DNA of 64,000 nucleotides from Hybos culiciformis (taxonomy: Eukaryota > Arthropoda > Insecta > Diptera > Hybotidae): NCBI GenBank assembly GCA_964007475.1, contig OZ023274.1, positions 86,757,936-86,821,935 of the forward strand. The letters are read 5' to 3'. The notes below the pieces were generated by a model. That model was not told the origin of the DNA, did no database searches, and saw only the letters and a program-made list of their open reading frames with translations. The translations under genes were made by a program, and so were the position numbers. This document shows, piece by piece, positions 35,802 through 46,399 of the stretch (positions are counted from its first letter, which is position 1; each line of letters starts with the position of its first letter).

Positions 35802-37345
35802 GTCCGGTGAAATAAAGATTACCTGCCGAAAATTTTTTGGGCAGGGACCTACGGTTAGGTCGTGCCGGTTCAAAATTTGTTAAAAAAAAATTTTTCCTCC
35901 GGTGAAATAATTAGATTACCTGACCAAAAATTTTGGGTACGGAGCTACAGTTAGAGTCTTCCCGCCTCAAAATATACCAAAATAATTTTTTTTCAAAATA
36001 GGTAGCTCGGGTGAGAAATAAAGATTACCTGCCCAAAAAAAGGAAGGAAGTGAGGGCGTCAGTAAGGGCTGAAGAGAGGGCGGCAGTAAAGGCTGAAGTG
36101 AGGGCGGAAGTGAGGGCGGAAGTGAGGGCGGAAGTGAGGGCGGAAGTGAGGGCGGAAGTGAGGGCGGAAGTGAGGGCGGAAATGAGGGCGGAAGTGAGGG
36201 CGGAAGTGAGGCCGTAAGTGAGGGCGGAAATAAGGGCGGAAGTGAGGACGGAAGTGAGGTTAGAAGTGAGGGCGGAAGTGAGGGCGGAAGTGAGGGCGGA
36301 AGTGAGGGCGGAAGTGAGGGCGGAAGTGAGTGCGGAAGTGAGGGCGGAAGTGAGGGCGGAAGTGAGGGCGGAAGTGAGGGCGGAAGTGAGGGCGGAAGTG
36401 AGGGCGGAAGTGAGGGCGGAAGTGAGGGCGGAAGAGTTTGCGGAAGTGAGGGCGGAAATCAGGGCGGAAGTGAGGGCGGAAGAGAGGTTGGTAGTTAGGG
36501 CAGAAGTGAGGGCGGAAGTGAGGGCGGAAGTGAGGGCGGAAGTGATTGCGGAAGTGAGGGCGGAAGTGAGGGCGGAAGTGAGGGCGGAAGTGAGGGCGGA
36601 AGTGAGGGCGGAAGTGAGGGCGGAAGTGAGGGCGGAAGTGAGGGCGGAAGTGAGGGCGGAAGTGAGGGCGGAAGTGAGGGCGGAAGTGAGGGCGGAAGTG
36701 AGGGCGGAAGTGAGGGCGGAAGTGAGGGCGGAAGTGAGGGCGGAAGTGAGGGCGGAAGTGAGGGCGGAAGTGAGGGCGGAAGTGAGGGCGGAAGTGAGGG
36801 CGGAAGTGAGGGCGGAAGTGAGGGCGGAAGTGAGGGCGGAAGTGAGGGCGGAAGTGAGGGCGGAACAGAGGGCGGAAGTGAGGGCGGAAGTGAGGGCGGA
36901 AGTGAGGGCGGAAGTGAGGGCGGAAGTGAGGGCGGAAGTGATGGCGGAAGTGAGGGCGGAAGTAAGGGCGGAAGTGATGGCGGAAGTGAGGGCGGAAGTG
37001 AGGGCGGAACTGAGGGCGGAAGTGAGGGCGGAAGTGAGGGCGGAAGAGTTTGCGGAAGTGAGGGCGGAAATCAGGGCGGAAGTGAGGGCGGAAGAGAGGT
37101 TGGTAGTTAGGGCAGAAGTGAGGGCGGAAGTGAGGGCGGAAGTGAGGGCGGAAGTGAGATTGGAAGTGCGGGCGGAAGTGAGAGTGGAATTACCTCACCA
37201 AAAATTTTGGATAGGGAGCTATGGTTAGGGTCTTCCCTGCTTAAAATATGCAAAAAAAAATGTCTTTTAAATAGGTAGTGCCGGTGAAATAAAGATTACC
37301 TGCGCAAAAGTTTTGGGTAGCTAGCTACTTTTAGAGTCGTGCTGG
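35802..37345. repeat. Diverged repeat units of about 90-95 bp interrupted by a minisatellite
   Basis: Units begin at about 35802, 35898 and 35999, resume at about 37190 and start again at about 37253. Each carries CCGGTGAAATAA.GATTACCTG, then AAAATTTTGGG, then GAGCTAC.GTTAGAGTC and CTCAAAATAT. The third unit breaks off after CCTGCCCAAAA, and the 12-bp array follows directly. The second half of a unit reappears at the far side of the array, so the array has grown inside one unit. Confidence 0.75.
36044..37190. repeat. 12-bp G-rich minisatellite, about 95 copies
   Basis: The consensus is GGAAGTGAGGGC. Copies in the middle (roughly 36549-36860) are identical, while those at the edges carry substitutions, as expected from unequal exchange. 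A block of variant units at 36431 (GAAGAGTTTGCG, then AAATCAGG, then GAGAGGTTGGTAGTTAGGGC) recurs at 37043, exactly 612 bp or 51 units later. A segment was therefore duplicated in register. The plus strand is strongly purine-rich, with GGG every 12 nt. Long open frames of (RAEV)n run through it, but a 12-bp unit without a stop is open indefinitely. Five of six frames are open, so this is not evidence of coding. Confidence 0.95.
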
Positions 37346-37361
37346 CTCAAAATATAAAAAA

Positions 37362-37595
37362 AAAACACACGAAGCAGTCATAGGAACTGCCGAAAGAAGT
37401 TTATACTTAAAGCTTTAAACTATAAAATAATAATGACTACAAATAATGGACTGCTTTTGGACTGCTGGACTGATTTTTATTTTAATTTACATTTTGTACT
37501 GAGCAGCCTATCATTTATAGCCACTGTTATTTCATAGTTTAAAGCTTTAAGTATAAACTTCTTTCGGCAGTTCCTATGACTGCTTCGTGTGTTTT
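37362..37595. mobile_element. Foldback element with 69-bp arms
   Basis: Arms 37362-37430 and 37527-37595 are inverted copies with one visible mismatch, separated by a 96-bp spacer whose ends are also partly complementary. The whole unit would fold into one long hairpin. I see no target duplication. It could be a MITE or a source of hairpin-derived small RNA. Confidence 0.7.
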
Positions 37596-38268
37596 AATTA
37601 GTATGTCGATAAATTATAAAATAAAAAATTCAGCTTATAAAATATTATTCACGAAGAATCAATTTACTGATCTTAGTATGGCGTATGAATGTTTCAGTTT
37701 AGTCACATTCGTATATAACTTGATTATATTAAATTGTATTGTAGTGGACTCAAACATTAAATTAAATTATCGAGAAAGCATTTCCTTATCATTATAAAGA
37801 ATATTTATAAAGAAAAATTATTTCTTTCCTGCAATACTTTTATTCTTATCATGTTCATAAAATAAAAATTTGAATGGCAGATTTACGCACATGATATAAT
37901 ATAAATTAAAAATTTACAAAATTGCTTATTGAAACTAACTTTAAAATATTCTTTATTAAGATTTAGGATTCTAAATATGCTTAATTAAAAACACGGTTAT
38001 AAGTTCGATTCAATTCCAGTTTAGATGAGTATTTTTGATGCCTGAAAATACGATATTAATACAAAAAAATTATTGTTCATAAAAATTTAGTCCGTATTTA
38101 ATAAAAATTTATAAAAAGCTTAATTAGTAAGTTACAGCCAAATTTATAAAGCATTTTGGTAAATTTTTCGGGGAATATTTTTAATGTTATTATAACTAAT
38201 GCAATATCAATCTATTTATATTCATAATAACCTGGAAAATCAAAAAATTATTTTCTTACTGGTATATT
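37596..38268. other. Intergenic, foldback to hAT element
   Basis: About 670 bp of AT-rich sequence between the foldback and the hAT insertion. It includes the sequence that was the original 3' flank of the NAGLU gene (just left of 38268). Nothing else is recognised. Confidence 0.5.
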
Positions 38269-39189
38269 CAGTGGCGTACGCAGGTAGGTGTTACTGTGGG
38301 TTAAACCCCCCCCCTCCTCCATCACCCATGATAAAAAATTGTTCAAATGCTATAATAAGTAGCATAAGTAAGAATATATTTATTATTACATATTCATATA
38401 AATAATTTTATACTAATCTGTTCTAAATAGAACACATTTTGAATTGAGTCAATTACAAGATGTATTTACTTAGCCAACTCAATTAAATTTTATATTGATA
38501 TAAATGGATTAGAATTGCTTAATATTCATCGCAATGTCACTGTTTCGTCAGATGCAGTTCTAGATGAACTAGCAAAAGTTTCACGTATTATATTTGATTA
38601 TATTTGATTATATTTGATTATAAATTGATTATATTTGATGATTTTTATTGAAATTTTAAAATTAATTATTGCAATTTCATTTATTTCAGAATTTTTGTCT
38701 TAATATGGGTCACGCTTTTTTTATTGATTAATATTTAAATAAAATTATATAAAATAAGAAAAAATAAATAAAAAAATATGTTGCAGTATTTATTTTTTTT
38801 CTTTTTCCAATAATTCTATTGTACTTATCTAGGTAGGAAGATGGAAATAAGGCCGCGTGAAATAAGGCCGCGAAGAATTTTTGTTGCGCTCTTATTTCAT
38901 TTTGAAAAATGAAATAAAACCGCAACAAAAAAAACCTATCCCACCCTTATTTCACGCGGCCTTATTTCACTGCGCCATCTAGGTATAATGTATAACTATT
39001 TTAAATAAATACTGCCTTTTCAAATTGTTCCCAAAATAGACGATAAAAATTATAATTTATCCATCCACATATTTCGTACCTAGCTGCTATTGGTGTATAA
39101 AATTTAAGATGGAGACGTGAATAACTTACAAAAAAATTACTTAATATTTCTGACCCCCCCCCCATGACTTCATTCTGCGTACGCCACTG
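38269..39189. mobile_element. Non-autonomous hAT-type element, 921 bp
   Basis: The termini are perfect 15-bp inverted repeats CAGTGGCGTACGCAG (38269-38283 and 39175-39189). Identical 8-bp direct repeats GGTATATT flank them at 38261-38268 and 39190-39197. Eight-base duplications and CAGTGGCG-type ends are typical of the hAT superfamily. C-runs sit just inside both ends. No transposase frame is visible. The element interrupts the last codons of the NAGLU gene and carries a nested MITE. Confidence 0.9.
38836..38976. mobile_element. Nested MITE with 9-bp target duplication
   Basis: It is flanked by ATCTAGGTA at 38827-38835 and 38977-38985. The ends are inverted repeats built on GAAATAAGGCCGCG, and GTGAAATAAGGCCGCG is repeated internally. 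A 9-bp duplication is typical of Mutator-like elements. It lies wholly inside the hAT element and is therefore younger than it. Confidence 0.8.
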
Positions 39190-41613
39190 GGTATATTAGT
39201 AAGGTTTAAATTTTTTTTATTTATCCATTTATCATAAATTTTTTTTGCTATTTTTATGCTATTTCCCTTCGGTTTTGTTGGATAAATTTTTCGGTTAACA
39301 TTGAATGGGCTTTCTATGTCTCGGAAAACTTTAGAAAAATATATTGGCTCATCAAATGGAATATTTTTATTTAGAGAATTTTGAAGTTCACTTATAAATA
39401 ATTTCCATCGTGGCTTAAAGAAATCTACGACAATTCCTGACCATTGTTTTGTGGCATAATCTCTAATCTCACCGTAAGGACCCCAAAGTGTTATTTGATT
39501 TCGTGCATTAATCTCATAAATTTCTTTTTCTAATTCAGAAGTTGCCATTTGCTTAGCAGATTCTAACCAATTTCCAAGTAAAAAGAATCTACTGCTTCGT
39601 AAAATTTTTTCCATATCATCAAAAACATCTAACATCATTTTTCCCAAATTATTTAAATTTGTTAAATTCCCTGTTTTAAAATCATCCATCATCGATATAA
39701 ATATTGAATCTCCAGCTATTTGAAGAAATTGCCTTGTAACATCAACTACATCATGTTGGAAAAGTTCATTATCGTAAACAAAATTCGTCGTTTGTAATAA
39801 AAATTTCCAAGCTTTAACAAATTCATTTGCATCATACCAAATCCAAGGGCTAATACCCGTAGAGGGAATAATTGCAACAGTATAATAACCATGTAATTGT
39901 ATTTTATTTTCATATGAATAAACTGTTTCCTTTATTTTTTGCCAAGCCAGTTCTGAATTAACATCTTCAATGCCATAACGAGAATGCAAGAAGCTCTTAA
40001 ACCATAAACTTACATTAAATTCATAAGAATACCATCCTCTCTCTAAAGCAAATTCATACAGAAGATAATTTTGATTGATTCCTTCTTGGGTTATTCCCAC
40101 ACCAATCATAGAACTGTTTACCATTGTTTGAGCAAAAGTTATTTCGCGGTTAACAATATCAATTGAGCCATGCATTCCCAATGTTCCACCGAAATTATGA
40201 AGCATACACCAAATAAAAGGTTGGCCATAATAACTTTTTGTTCGAACATATTGCGGTATGATTTCAGATTGTAAATCCAAAATTAATAAATTTCCTTGAG
40301 GAACCGCAGTTAAAAATGACCGAAGAATATCTTCAGACCAATGTTGGTTTTGAACAATAAACCATCCTTGCAATAACCAAACTGCATTCGAATCAACATC
40401 AGACATGCCTGAATAAATGCTGGCCGAAGTTTTCGCCATGTATTCAGGACTAATTTCTTTTGGTTGCATTTCATTGAAGGGATCACTGAAATATAAATGA
40501 TCTGTGCCATATTCTAGTATAACTTTACGTAAAAATTTACTTCCGATTTCTTTGAAAAGTTGTTCATTGGGGTCAATAAACAAGGGACTGGCATATTCGT
40601 CTGGGAAATGATTCCAACGAGCTGCCGGTTCCATCGTAGAATTTGGAAATATTCTTTTCATACCAACAGGAACAAGACCAGCAAATCCTGGAATTGCTAC
40701 TGTCATACCCAAATCACGTTGTGCTTTTAAAATTTGTTTTTGTAACTCCATTTGGCGCAATTTATATGTTTCTGACAAAGGTCCACTCCAGCCACGTAAA
40801 TTTCCCATCCTTTGCCTAAAATAAAATAATTTCGTTATACGCAGCTAATAGATATTTTTTTAATTATATTACCAAGGCAAAAAAGCTGGACTAGAAAAGT
40901 GATCATTAACTTCATTTTTTGTTAGTCCTAAATCTGCATATACTTTAGACCATATTTCTTCTTGAATTGGTGCAATAGTCAATGAAATACCCATCAAAGC
41001 CATCCAATCAATATGTTTTCTCCAATCACTCCATTGCCACCATGTAAAACTGTACCCCCAAGTGCAAACATTTTGATGATAAAGATGGGCACTTGGTGTT
41101 ATATGTTTGTAATTTATTGAAGGGAAATAATCCGGAATTGTTGATAATTGAACACCAGACCATGATACGTGCCCATTTAAAAAGTATTTTAAATAATGGT
41201 AAAATCCTTTACATGCCGAAATTCCGTCAGTGGCTCGAATTAAAACTTCAGAATCAGTATCATTTTTAATAAGCTGCAAATATTAAAAACTTATTAATTT
41301 AAAGATGGCATTTAAGCGTTCTAAAAAATTTAGCATTCAATTTAGCAAAATGAAATACAAATAATTAAAATTTTAATTTTAATTCGGTTTGTTCCTCTCT
41401 AGATTAAATAATTTATAGTCAATTTTTAAAATCATTAACTTACTTCAAATGAGCGTTGATTGTTTTCATTTCTTTCTTTTGTGTTGTCAAATAATTCCAC
41501 TCTAAATAAATGATAATGACTTGGGAGGATTCGATTTATTACACTTAGAGCAGCTTTTTCCTGAATTTCTAGTGATGTGTTTGAACGCAAAATATTCAGC
41601 TTATTTGTTAAAT
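39141..41613 (-). CDS. Naglu: Alpha-N-acetylglucosaminidase (GH89), first exon unresolved
   Basis: A lysosomal exo-glycosidase that removes terminal N-acetylglucosamine during heparan sulfate breakdown. On the minus strand, exons 41444-41613, 40873-41273 and 39141-40815 join in phase and give about 748 residues, near the full GH89 length. Signature blocks include HVSWSGVQL, WWQWSDW, PAFLPWQRMGNLRGW, the DPFNEMQP block with the first catalytic glutamate and the ITQEGINQN block with the second. The exon carrying the signal peptide should lie right of 41613. I could not place it: the second exon needs a partner ending in phase 1. The last 15 residues (SGVRRMKSW...) and the stop are encoded by the end of the hAT element. 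Without it the frame would read NLTNIPVRK and stop. The 3' UTR and polyadenylation site must now lie in or beyond transposon sequence, for example at 38720-38725. Confidence 0.93.
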
Positions 41614-43499
41614 CTAAAAAACGATAAGGTTTGATTTTTTTTTATAAAACAAGAAGAAATAAAATTTTTGAGTTTTATTCTAATATAAGTTTGCGTCTTC
41701 CAATGTATGATGTAAAAGATTTTTAGAATGTTTTGTCCAGAATATCTACGGAAATATTTATATTTTCAAGATTTTTTTATGGCAAAATTAGGTTTTAGAA
41801 TATCGCAATATCTTATCATTCCGTAGCTTTTTTATGTATATAGTATCAGATAAATAGTTGAAATTTTTTCATTACCATTTCGTGTTAGAATTTCCCGCCA
41901 ATATGTGAATCAATATACTCACTATGGTAATCCATTTCCACATTACAATTTTGACGAAAAAATAGAATTTAGTATGTTACTGATGCAGTAGCAATACACT
42001 GTTAAAAGATTTAAAAATTTATACATACTTCACAATAAATATAATTTATTTACAAAATTATTTTTTTTATATTTATTTTATTTTCATATTGATAAGGTAA
42101 CTTCTCTATTATTATTAAAACGATTCTTATCTTTTTTCGAATAGAATCTTATTAAAAAAAAATTAGAATTTTTATTGTGCAAATAGAATATTTTGATCAT
42201 TTTTGGGTTTGAGATAAAGACTACAGAGTGAACAAGGAAATAAGGATTGTCTTCAATTCTTAATTTGAATATGGAAAATAATTTTATTTCACTTTTTTAA
42301 GTTTTAATCGTGCAGTGTTCACAACATGTGGTCACCACGTTGTTCTTTTTAGAGTTTTCTTAGCGAAACAAACAAAAGAAGAGTTTTGTAAGTCCTAAAC
42401 TTAGTTTTAAAGCAGAACTTACAAGAAGAAAGATTGTTAATTTGTAAATTTTAAAAATTATGAAATTAAAAAAAAAATTTTTTCGCCCTCAAAATACTGA
42501 TGCGGCAAAGGTTCCTATTTGTTGAATATTTTTAATCAAACTAAATTCAGTACACCTTTTATCAGCAATTTTATTTAAAAAAAACAAAGCTGATAAATAG
42601 TTAAATATATATATCGGTTTTTGCATGCATATTTTAAGATAACGAAAAATAAAATGATATCGTTTTGTCAAAAAATTACAAGGAAAGCTTTTTATAATTT
42701 TCCATTTCAATTATTTAGGTATATTTTTAAATTTTAATCATTTATTTCTCAAGTTTTAGAATTTATAAATGATTATATAAATGATTATATGTAGGTACCT
42801 ACATATAAATTATATTTTCAATTAATCAAAATAATTAAAGCTTACCGCTTAATTAATAAATTAAAAAAAGAGTTTGTAAATTATTTATTCACTTCAAAAA
42901 GATATTGTTTTTATTAATTTAACAAATCAAAATATACCTCTTGAAAAAACAAGGGTGTTTTTTTTTTGCCGAAATGATAAGCACAACATTGTTATTTTAA
43001 AAGATTGCCGATTAATAGCAATTGATTATTTTTTTTCGCGCGTGAATAAAATAAATAAAAATATTTTATTTTTCAATGAAAGTTGTAAAAAATTCACTGT
43101 TGCTGAATTGGAAAAAATAATTAATAAGGATTAAAATTGCAACGAATACTTCTCTGATTACAGTCCTTAAAGAATTCTCTGTTAGCATGTAAGACAATAT
43201 TAGTATAATATTTGAAAGAATAAAGGATGTAATGATTTTGAAGAATTTAAGAGAGCCAACGAAATAATTATTTAGTTTTTTTTTCTGTAAAATATCAAAT
43301 ATCTTATTGGTAATAAAGGTTTATCCGGGTTTATCTAAAATTATAAAAATAAATATTATAGTAAAATCGATTTATTTTATCAAATATATACCTAACAAAT
43401 TACAAATATAATGTACAATAATGCGTATTTACTGAACGTACGTTCAATAATGTGACAGATGAAAAAAGCATACATGTACAGAAATAAAATCTTTCCCAG

Positions 43500-43880
43500 A
43501 ATTGAGTTCTTTTCGCAGAAGAATTGAGTTCTTTTCGCAGAGGGAGTGCCCCCCTTCTCTCGTTCTGGGGCACTCCCTCTACTGGAAATCCCACTGACCG
43601 ACACCAGGCGCCGCAAATCCCACTGGGCGGACGGTCCGCAGCCTGCGGCGACAATGTTCGCTCATAATTTTACGGATGAGTTATGTGTTTTAAAAAGGAT
43701 TTAAGTCATCCGAAAAAGTTGCCAGATCAGTTTTATTTTTCTGAAAGCACATAACTTATCAGCGATGGATGAGTTATGTGCATTGCAAAGGATATAAATC
43801 ATCGGCCAATTTTCGGATGAGTTAAAACGGATATAACTTATCCAAAATCGACCGATGAGTTAAGTACCGATGAGTTATTG
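43500..43880. repeat. GC-rich island with hairpin and GATGAGTTA repeats
   Basis: From about 43500 to 43670 the sequence is abruptly GC-rich. It has a 21-bp tandem word (GAGTTCTTTTCGCAGA), then a 14-bp inverted repeat AGAGGGAGTGCCCC around a short loop. From 43671 the word GATGAGTTA occurs five times (near 43674, 43766, 43816, 43854 and 43869), with inverted ATAACTTATC words between. It is probably a transposon fragment or a cluster of two, family unknown. Confidence 0.6.
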
Positions 43881-44282
43881 CACTTCGCCATATTTTGCTA
43901 TAAGAAGTTTTGAATTCAATATTTGACAAATTTTCAGAAAATTTTCAAATTCAATTACTATACGGAAAAAATTTAAATAAAATATTTTCATCATAAGTAC
44001 AAAAAATAATAATCCGCTAATGAAGTATTTTGAGATCGACCTGAAATTGGAAAATTCGTAAAGAACAAATGTTATCACATATATATAAATTGTATGCTTA
44101 ATTGGATTTCAATTAATGTTTTGTAATTCAAATACATATAAACACCAAACTACCTGCTTAGAATTAATTTATATTCATTACATTCATATTAATTTTTAAC
44201 TTACGTATTATACCTACTAATCTAGATTATGTAACGAACTAAAAACAATTAATGATGAATACATAAAAAATAAATCAAGTAG

Positions 44283-44609
44283 CTAGTATATTATACAGTT
44301 GTATATAAAAATTATTTTTTTTTTAAAACACCTATTTTTAAAATTAAAATGAAGATTTAGTAGAGGTAAAGAATTAATGAAAGAGAACTTTTTTCCAAGA
44401 AAATTATTGACTCTAATTGCTTTATCGCGTTGTTTAGTTGTTTTGTTATTATTGTACTGGTAGCGAAAATCTTCAGATACGTTTATATAGGCACCAATAA
44501 ATAGATATTTGCTCGTTTTTGTATTTTCAATTTGAAATAAATGTGTTGCAATGTTAGAATACATTAAAGAATCGCCTATATGAGTAGTACAGTATGATAG
44601 TGAACTCAC
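44283..44609 (-). CDS. Unassigned ORF, 108 codons
   Basis: The frame from 44609 down to 44283 encodes MSSLSYCTTHIGDSLMYSNI and continues through FQIENTKTSKYLFIGAYINV. It then drifts into Lys/Phe-rich sequence. The first 70 residues use a balanced amino-acid mix unlike translated AT-rich noise, and an acceptor-like TATCATAG lies just upstream. I do not recognise a family. At this base composition one frame of this length by chance is possible. Confidence 0.22.
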   Translation of the reverse strand: MSSLSYCTTHIGDSLMYSNIATHLFQIENTKTSKYLFIGAYINVSEDFRYQYNNNKTTKQRDKAIRVNNFLGKKFSFINSLPLLNLHFNFKNRCFKKKIIFIYNCIIY

Positions 44610-46399
44610 TATGATAATGTACGCAGAAATCTACTCAATCTACAATCTACTTTCCTGGAGATTTATTTAAAAATTTTGTTGAAAAAAAATTTATTTTTCA
44701 ATATTATTGAATTATATAATATATATCTAATGACAACATATTTCTAATTTCATCTTCTCTATGCGTTTCAGGTATACCTATCATCTAAAAAATGAATTGT
44801 TTTCCTAACAATTGATTTTCAATTTGATAATGTATACGCAATCGAATATTTATTAACTTTTTTAAATGCATAATAATACCGCAAAATATGTATTATTGAA
44901 AACATAACATAATATTCATGAAATGAATAATATAGATATAAATACTGTAAAGTTGTAAAATGTAAATGTTTTTTAAATTCTTTAAATTAACCTTATATGC
45001 CATAATTCACTCTACTTTGAAAAATTTTTGTCTACATTATTTCTTCTTTTTTTTTTTATTTTCATAAAATAGGCAAAAATGTTTGAAATGTTAAACATTT
45101 TTGGCATTTGTCCAAAAATAATTCAATTAGTTCCGTTTTATCTTTTATTTTACTTTAAATTAATGAAATTTTGAACAGTTTCGATTTCAATAAATTGGAA
45201 AAAGAAGCAAAAACGCAATATTTTTGGTGAAAAAAAATGGAAAAGAAATCAATAAATAATTCAAAGTGAAAATTTTACATATTATGCGTGCATTATACTT
45301 GTTAATTATAAAACACATGTAATATGCATATAATGTATTATATGTACCTACCCAATGTACATAATCGTGTATACCAAATTTTGACCTTCAATAAAATTTT
45401 GGAACATATTTCATATTTTTACCCAAAACTTTTAAGAAACAAATAAATTATGGTGTAATAATAATATATGTTTTTCTGTTGTTTCGTGTTGCATAAATTT
45501 AGAAATAATTAAAAGTACAATCTTAAAATGGTGTATTCATCATATTTGATGGTCCAAACATCGTTTTTATGCCAACATCATAAGAAAAATCTTATATGAA
45601 TTAAATTTAAAATGACAACTACTGCACATAAATTCTAATTATAATAAAAATATTTGAGCAAGTTTGTGCTCATAATATATATTTCTTTTTTTTTTTTAAA
45701 TTACCCTTGAAAATTTTTAAGCTTCAAATCAATCTAAAAACTTAAATTGCTAAAATAAATAAAATTTACGACAAATAGCTATAAAAATTATCAATCGTAT
45801 TGTTATAGGTCAATTTGAGAATCAACACCACTACACAAAATACATTTACTCAGTTTTTTTTGATTGCATAAGCCATTGTAAATATTTGTTTAAAACTCAG
45901 ATTGATAAACAAAAATTTAATAAAAATTTTAAGCACATTGTATTCGAATTGTAGAAAATAGAAGCAACAAAAATAAATTATTAAAAACATAAGTCAGTTA
46001 GTAGACTAGTGTGGTAATTGACAAGGTAAAAAGAGTTCAATCATTACTTCAAGGTTGCCTGTGTGTCTAGTGTCTAGGTTTTGAATATTGTTAATTTTAT
46101 TATTCTTTTTTTTTAAATCTCTACATTAACAACAAATACCTCAACTAAGGCTAAATGTCTGTCATAAAAACATATCTTCGACAAAATATAGTATTCAAAA
46201 TATTTTTATTTCTTTTTTTAAGGGATTAAAACTGATAAGGAAATTCATTCAAAAGGAATGAAATTTATAAAGAAAACATTTCAGTTTGTAGTAGTAATTT
46301 GAATATTAGAGTTGGGTTTAGTTCATAGATTTATAAATTATAATTATTAAAAAATTAATAAAAAACAAAACGAGACCTTGTTAAATTTTTTAAATAAAA

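Larger units (their letters stand above)
41614..46399. other. Long intergenic region, NAGLU to ACEL9
   Basis: About 4.8 kb. It must include the missing first exon and promoter of the NAGLU gene. It also holds a GC-rich island with hairpins (43500-43880) and a coding-like minus-strand ORF (44283-44609), both listed separately. Otherwise it is AT-rich with no recognised gene. Confidence 0.5.

Noticed and set aside
36011..37228. Two long plus-strand frames encoding (RAEV)n
   Set aside because: They are the translation of a 12-bp tandem repeat. Because 12 is a multiple of three, any frame without a stop in one unit stays open, and five of the six frames do. There is no start context, splice structure or flanking coding sequence.
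37362..37595. CRISPR or other prokaryotic repeat array in the repeat-rich region
   Set aside because: The repeats are tandem without unique spacers, or are inverted. The window is clearly eukaryotic.
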